Shown piece after piece: positions 58,565 through 64,000 of a stretch of 64,000 nt of DNA. The position numbers were made by a program, and so were the translations under genes. The stretch's first letter is position 1, and every line of letters starts with the position of its first letter. The DNA lies in contig KN882225.1 of the NCBI GenBank assembly GCA_000934455.1, forward strand, positions 555,949 through 619,948. The letters are read 5' to 3'. This DNA comes from Apostichopus parvimensis. Lineage: Eukaryota > Echinodermata > Holothuroidea > Aspidochirotida > Stichopodidae. The notes below the pieces were generated by a model. The model did no database searches and was not told the DNA's origin. It saw nothing but the letters and a program-made list of their open reading frames with translations.

Positions 58565-59125
58565 CTATAGGCACAAAAGGCGATATAATAGTAATAACTA
58601 TTTTATTCCTTGCTGAAAGCATAAGAAATTAATGCAGTTATGCATTACTATGTGTATGTATGTGTTTGTATATATGCGTGTGTGTGCCGCTGCATGCTTG
58701 TAATGCCGGCGAGAACTTGAAAAGGCAAAGACCAGTTGGGCTTGGTAGGCACGTTGCCCGTAGTACGTATATTAGCCCAATTGTTTTAGGTGTTAATTTC
58801 TTGTAGGCTTTATCGCACTTAATGAAATCATCATCACAAAACGCTTCTGGCGTTGAAGTCCATCATATTTGCCATTCGAATTTGTATCCCGCCATGCACT
58901 TTTCGAACCCCGGCGCCTCCACCACGAACAAGCATCTTATGTCAGGAAATCTGCCATGAAAATTTTAAAAATGGTGCCAATAAGGGCCATTTCTGCCATC
59001 TATATTTCGAATTTAGCAAAATTTTCACAATTTAATAAGCCCAATTTGCGCGAGCTTCCCAAGCAAGCTGAAGTCCATCCTGTGTCAAATCTGTAAATTT
59101 CAGCTCGCCCCTCTCCCGAACCATG

Positions 59126-62100
59126 CAGGACCGTCTTAACGCATGGGCCCTGGCCCAGGGCCCCGCAATGTCAGGGGCCCCGCAATCGTATTTTTCAATA
59201 AATTTTCCATTGCAATTCTCACCCAGGAGAAGATATCCGGTAAGTTGATATTCATTTTCCATCACTTAACATCGATTACCGTTATACTGTATATGGTCAT
59301 AAATAAATGAGCCTTTCGGCACATCAACGATAAGGTGGAATTGATCCTAAATCTTATCTACTGTAATTACTTTGTGAGCTCTTTATAGGCATGTCCATGA
59401 TGTCCTAGTAGTAGAAGTGAACTGCTCCTATGCTATGCGCGATGTCTAGACAACCCTTTACGTCCCAATGTATGAGTGTGTCATACATTGGAGATTTTTT
59501 TTTAATTCCATAACCCAACACCCCCCCCCCCTGAAGGGAAACATGGCTTATTTGAAAGAGAAGAGTCATGGCTTTCAATTTAAAATAGTTTTTAGGGGGG
59601 AGGGGGAGACCTCATTTGACCCGATTTTGACCCAAGGTAAAAACAATGTAACTGGCACAAAAAAACAACCAACAAATATTTGCTTTCTAAGACCTCCCAA
59701 TATGTACTGATTCTGTACAGAGACAACAGCTGCATTTAGTTTCGGGTTAGGTAGTTATTGCTAAAATAAATCACGGAAACCCTGTTTTCCCCCAAAAAAA
59801 TTGTAATTTTTGGTCGAAGACTTTCAAAAAAAAAATTATGAAGACTCTCCCCCGGATACCATATCGAATTATATATCATTCGATTCCTTATGGTTTTCTA
59901 CGCTGGTGGGTATTTTGTAAATTTTTTTTAAACGATATAGAGCCATCATTTTGGGGATTCAGTCCACACTTGATGCCATCTTCTATGTAGTCAAGTGCTA
60001 TTGCGTAATACAATGCAAATGAACGTGAACAGTCGAGCACGGTTGACGGTTCCACAGCAGGTTTTGGCTGTTTTTTTTTCATCTAAAAAGGTATTATAAC
60101 AGATGTAACTCATAGAATATTAAACATAGACTATATCTACAGTAATAATTACTGGATAAGAATACTTATGAATCATAAATTCATGCAATATGACAAGCCT
60201 AGCGAAGCGTAGCCTTTAGCCTATTTAGGCCGTCGGCTTCACTGTTCAAGTCCCATAGGATTTTTCTTTCTTTTTGAAAATGCATATTTGGCCTCCAAAT
60301 CGGGCTGAAAATGCTAGAGAAGTTATAGGAATGAAGAAAACATTGTGTTTGACTGATTCAATGAGTCAGACAATCATTTCAAATTTTTTTTAATATAGAT
60401 ATAAAAATTCAAACAATGGTTTAAAAAATTACCGAAAACGTTGGGACGTTTAACGGTCACACGTGTACATACGTCGATACACCTGCCATGGAAAGTTGGA
60501 AACTGAAAGCGTGGCCAATGGGCTCCTTCACTCGACATACGAAATGAGGGCGTTATTCAAGAATTCAGATACTGCGGGACGACAAGGGCGATACTTTTTT
60601 CTCCTTTGATAAAACTTGCATTTTAAGATAAAAATTCTGTGTCACCTGTCTATGCACAACCGAGTTTGGTCAGAGGTTAACATGATTTCCGAATATTATG
60701 CTTCACCATAACTTAGTCTACGCAAAACAGATCATTCATCAAATTGGATCATTTGTTCATGGAAATTTGGTAATATTGACAATTATGCACTTTTGTCCTA
60801 GCTCTTTCAACAGAAATGAAGCGAGCGTATGCTAGTGGCGCACAGAAGAGGAAAAGGACTCAAGAGGAAAAGGAAAAACTGAGCAAACTTCCCAAATTAT
60901 CAGAATGGTTCACACCAGTTTCTAAAGGCACTCCTGCTGATCTAGATACTTCATCACCACCAACATCCACTGCAGCATGCAGCAGTTCCTTAGCCGATAC
61001 TAACCCTCCAACAGTTATCCAGGCTCCTGATACGTTAGCTACCTCCCCTAATGAACTGCTACATGGGGTACATGAATCTGTTACCGTAGACGAGAATGAA
61101 AATAGGCCTAGGCCTATGGCTGACGATTTCAGTCAGAGCGATCCAGGACTGTGGAACACGAAAGATGGTAGAAGGGTGGACTACTGGATTAAAAATGGGC
61201 CGACGCAATGTCAAAATCACGATTGCGACTTTTGGAACTCCCGTCGTGAGTTTGCTGAAGGGGAAAGAGTGAAGACAAGATACCTAACCAGTGCATTACT
61301 CAAACGCGAACTGCCGAATGGCGAAAGAGTTAAACGCGAATGGCTCTTGTATTCACCTTCCACGGGTTGCTTGTATTGTTTTCCATGCCGTCTGTTGTCA
61401 AAGAAAGAATCACATTTCGCTACATCCGGTTTCAACGATTGGAAACACGCCAATCTTGTGAAAGAGCACGAAAATGGAGAAGAGCATCACAAGTGCATGC
61501 TGGAATATTCGATTACACGCAAAGGAATTGGCTGTGTGGATTCTGTATTGCTCAGTCAGCACCATTGACAGAAAGAATACTGGTATAAAGTGTTGATGCG
61601 CGTAGTTTCGGTCACACAGTTTCTTGCTTCAAGAGGTTTGGCATTTCGTGGTGAGAATCAACAGATCGGCTCCTCCAAAAACGGAAACTTCCTTGGTATC
61701 ATAGAACTGCTGAGCGAGTTCGACCCATTTCTGGAGGAACATTTGAAAATGTACGGGAATAGTGGGAAGGGGAACCCATCATATCTATCCGCGAACATCT
61801 GTGAGGAATTCATCGACATAATGGGTCAACAGGTATTACTGTCGATACTTCACGAAATCAAAGGATAAGTGTTGACTCAACTCCGGACATTTCGCACATT
61901 GATCAACTAACATTCACTGTCAGGTACATTTGTGGGAGTGAGCCCGTGGAACGTTTTCTCGAATTCATTCCGATTTTCTCGCACTCATCTGAGAACTTAG
62001 CCGACACGGTTATCGAATTCATACACAAAAATAACATTCCATTGTCGAACTGCCGTGGACAGTCTTATGACAATGCCTCAAACATGTCGGGCGATACACA

Positions 62101-63627
62101 GGCTTGCAGGCGAGGATCCGTGACCATAATGAGTTCGTTGTCTATATCCCTTGCGCTGGGCATAGTCTGAACCTGGTAGGTGTAAAAGCAGCAGAGTGTG
62201 GTAAAGAGATCGTATCTTTCTTTGACTTTGTTCAGCGTTTGTATACCTTTTTCTCGGCTTCCACGCATCGCTGGGGGATGTTCTGACGTCCTCCACAGGG
62301 AAGGGACACACTGTGGTCAAACGTCTCTCTGACACAAGATGGTCAGCTCATTTTGACGCTGTCGCCGCTCTCTGTGGTGGCTATGATAAGATCCAAGATG
62401 CGTTGGATGCACTCGCAGTTGACGTTGATCAGGAATGGTCCACACGAATCGAAGCAGAAGGACTTACCACGAAAATGAGTAAGTTGGAAACTGTCATTCT
62501 GACAATGGTGTGGAATGACATTCTCGACCGGATGAACAAAACAAGTACAGTTCTGCAGTCGAAAGATGTTGACATCCTTGCTGCTGTTGATCTCCTCAAG
62601 TCCCTGAAATCCTATCTCGACCATATGAGAGACGAATACAAAGATTACGAACTTGCAGCAAAGGCTAACAGCAGGTGTCCGGATCCGGAATTCAGCGACG
62701 AACACAAACGTGCACGAAAGCGAAGTGTTCAACTCACTAGGGATGACGGGTCAGCCGAAGAAGTACTACTGAAAGGCAGTGAAAAATTCAAGGTGGATAC
62801 GTACCTTCCTATCCTGGACTCACTAACCTCTCAATTGACCAAACGCGCGGAAGCATACGAAAACATCGGGAAACTGTTTTCTTTCTTCAATCCGCTGAAA
62901 ACAATCGACAGTGATGAGTGAAAAGTTGGCCAAAGTTTATCATGACGATCTTGATTACCACGAATTACTCAACGAATGCAAACAATTCAAGCACCACCTC
63001 GTCCTCGATGAAGAATGCACAACACTTCCAGATATCTACAGGAAACTCATTTCAGATCAATTGAAATACGTGTTCCCGAATGTTGAAATTGCCCTCCGAA
63101 TTGTCCTATGCATGATGGTTACAAATTGTACTGGGGAACGTTCATTGTCAAGGTTGAAACTAATCAAGAATAATCTCCGGAACAGAATGGGGTAACGGCG
63201 ACTTAATAGGCTCTCTCTCTCATGTGCATAGAAAGCGACATCCTCAAAAAGATTGACTTTCAGCCAATCATACAACAGTTTACCATCAAGAAATGCCGCA
63301 AGTTCCGTTAGTTTCCCCAGTTGAAAGACTCAACACAAGGGTGTTACAAATGGTCAGTCCAGTATTGTTAGGGAAGGGATAGAGGGCAACTGGAAGATTA
63401 CTCTTCTATAATGTATTTCACCTTTTAGATATATCACGTATGTTATTCAGCTAAAGTTTTATGCTTTATGCGCGACATAGGGAGGGGTGGTAAATGCAGG
63501 CATGTCATATGCTTGAGCGATTGTCAAGGATGTCAAATTTTCACGCAACTTTTTTCGAACTCACTTGATTGAGGGGCCCCGCTCCATTGCCGGGCCCAGG
63601 GCCCGGGGATCTCTTAAGACGGCCCTG
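59126..63627 (+). mobile_element. hAT transposon, 4.5 kb, TSD GAACCATG
   Basis: The ends CAGGACCGTCTTAA (59126) and the inverse of CAGGGCCGTCTTAA (ending 63627) start TIRs of about 60 bp rich in GGGCCC. The 8-bp GAACCATG is repeated exactly at 59118-59125 and 63628-63635. It encloses a decayed hAT transposase. 59,190-60,815 is noncoding 5' sequence with poly-C and AT-rich runs. Confidence 0.9.
60816..63310 (+). pseudogene. hAT transposase, ZMYM1-like, frameshifted
   Basis: The start at ATG 60816 gives a basic N-terminus with KLPKLSEWF, then a TTF-type zinc finger region (REWLLYSPSTGCLYCFPCRL LSKKESHF, then GFNDWKHAN). After a TGA at about 61,566 the same frame continues VVSVTQFLASRGLAFRG and LGIIELLSEFDPFLEEHL. 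A frame change near 61,866 leads to VDSTPDISHIDQLTFTVRYI CG and RGQSYDNASNMSG (probable catalytic Asp regions), another to CAGHSLNLVGVKAAECG, another to RLSDTRWSAHFDAVAAL, and the last to the hAT dimerisation region (NVEIALRIVLCMMVTNCTGE RSLSRLKLIKNNLRNRMG). At least four frameshifts and two stops. Family well recognised; inactive copy. Confidence 0.9.
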
Positions 63628-63635
63628 GAACCATG

Positions 63636-64000
63636 GTGATGCCACCGTTAATAAATCACCCCCCCCCCTTGAAAATTCCTTGTTTAATTGTTTTTTACCT
63701 ACAGCCGAGACTGGCAAATTATTGCACAGTTGTTATTTGATCAAACAGCCGTTTGAGAAATTCATCAGTTTGTGCTCAGTATTACGGTTCTTCATTACAT
63801 ATTCAGGCCTATCAAGCTATTCTTACGAATCTAGAACGAAATTCCCAACGTTATACCCATACGCAGTTAACAGGTGCCCTCATTTTCAAAACTACAAGAC
63901 ATAACCTTTCAATACGCATGTTTAGACTTCTTTATAACTGAAATAAGCTTGGATCTTTTGTCCATTTCAAGTTGATGGCTTCTCTTTTAGATATTAGATA
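63636..64000. other. No supported feature
   Basis: Right flank of the hAT element: a poly-C run near 63,660, then AT-rich sequence whose short frames match nothing I know. Confidence 0.4.

Overview
The window is AT-rich animal DNA with spliced genes, many transposable elements, several minisatellites and tRNA-derived SINEs. The transposase families (CYHQN/HGKG type, CACTA/EnSpm-like, PHD-pogo, ZMYM1-like hAT), the frequent AGGCCTA-type words and the G2E3-like and BEN-like gene fragments suggest a marine invertebrate, perhaps an echinoderm or other deuterostome. That is an inference from gene content; nothing here identifies a species. There are no bacterial features.

Layout. 0-6.3 kb: an old tandem repeat interrupted by a 4.4-kb DNA transposon with a decayed transposase. 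6.6-11.5 kb (minus): a decayed spliced zinc-finger / tyrosine-recombinase-like gene. 11.5-16.2 kb: a second, distantly related transposon with ~0.5-kb terminal inverted repeats, apparently inserted in the 5' part of that recombinase-like gene. 17.1-21.3 kb: a candidate 4.25-kb element with minisatellite arms. 22-25 kb: a candidate small TIR element, a TACCATGGTA palindrome array and tRNA-derived SINEs. 24.5-37.75 kb (minus): a multi-exon gene with an N-terminal domain, nuclear localisation signal, coiled coil and a BEN-like C-terminal exon. Its ~8.9-kb first intron holds a truncated LINE and the most notable object here: a 6.9-kb pogo-type transposon (30,503-37,414) with perfect 24-bp TIRs and a TA duplication. 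It carries an intact PHD-finger transposase gene and a second, HIRAN-like gene on the same strand.

37.8-38.6 kb is a CpG-rich interval between two divergent start codons. To its right, on plus, is a spliced CACTA/EnSpm-like transposase gene (38.6-46.4 kb) with phase-0 introns but a broken main exon. 43-57 kb holds three LINE fragments, a 177-bp assembly gap, a repeat built around ATGAGTGGGCGGGG, and two exons of a G2E3-like gene. 59.1-63.6 kb is a complete but frameshifted hAT transposon with a perfect 8-bp duplication.

Most coding sequence is therefore mobile DNA at different stages of decay. The pogo-type element has the only long undamaged reading frames. The BEN-like gene is the best candidate for an ordinary host gene. 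Splice sites and TIRs were read by eye; phase was checked by counting for the exons given with exact coordinates.
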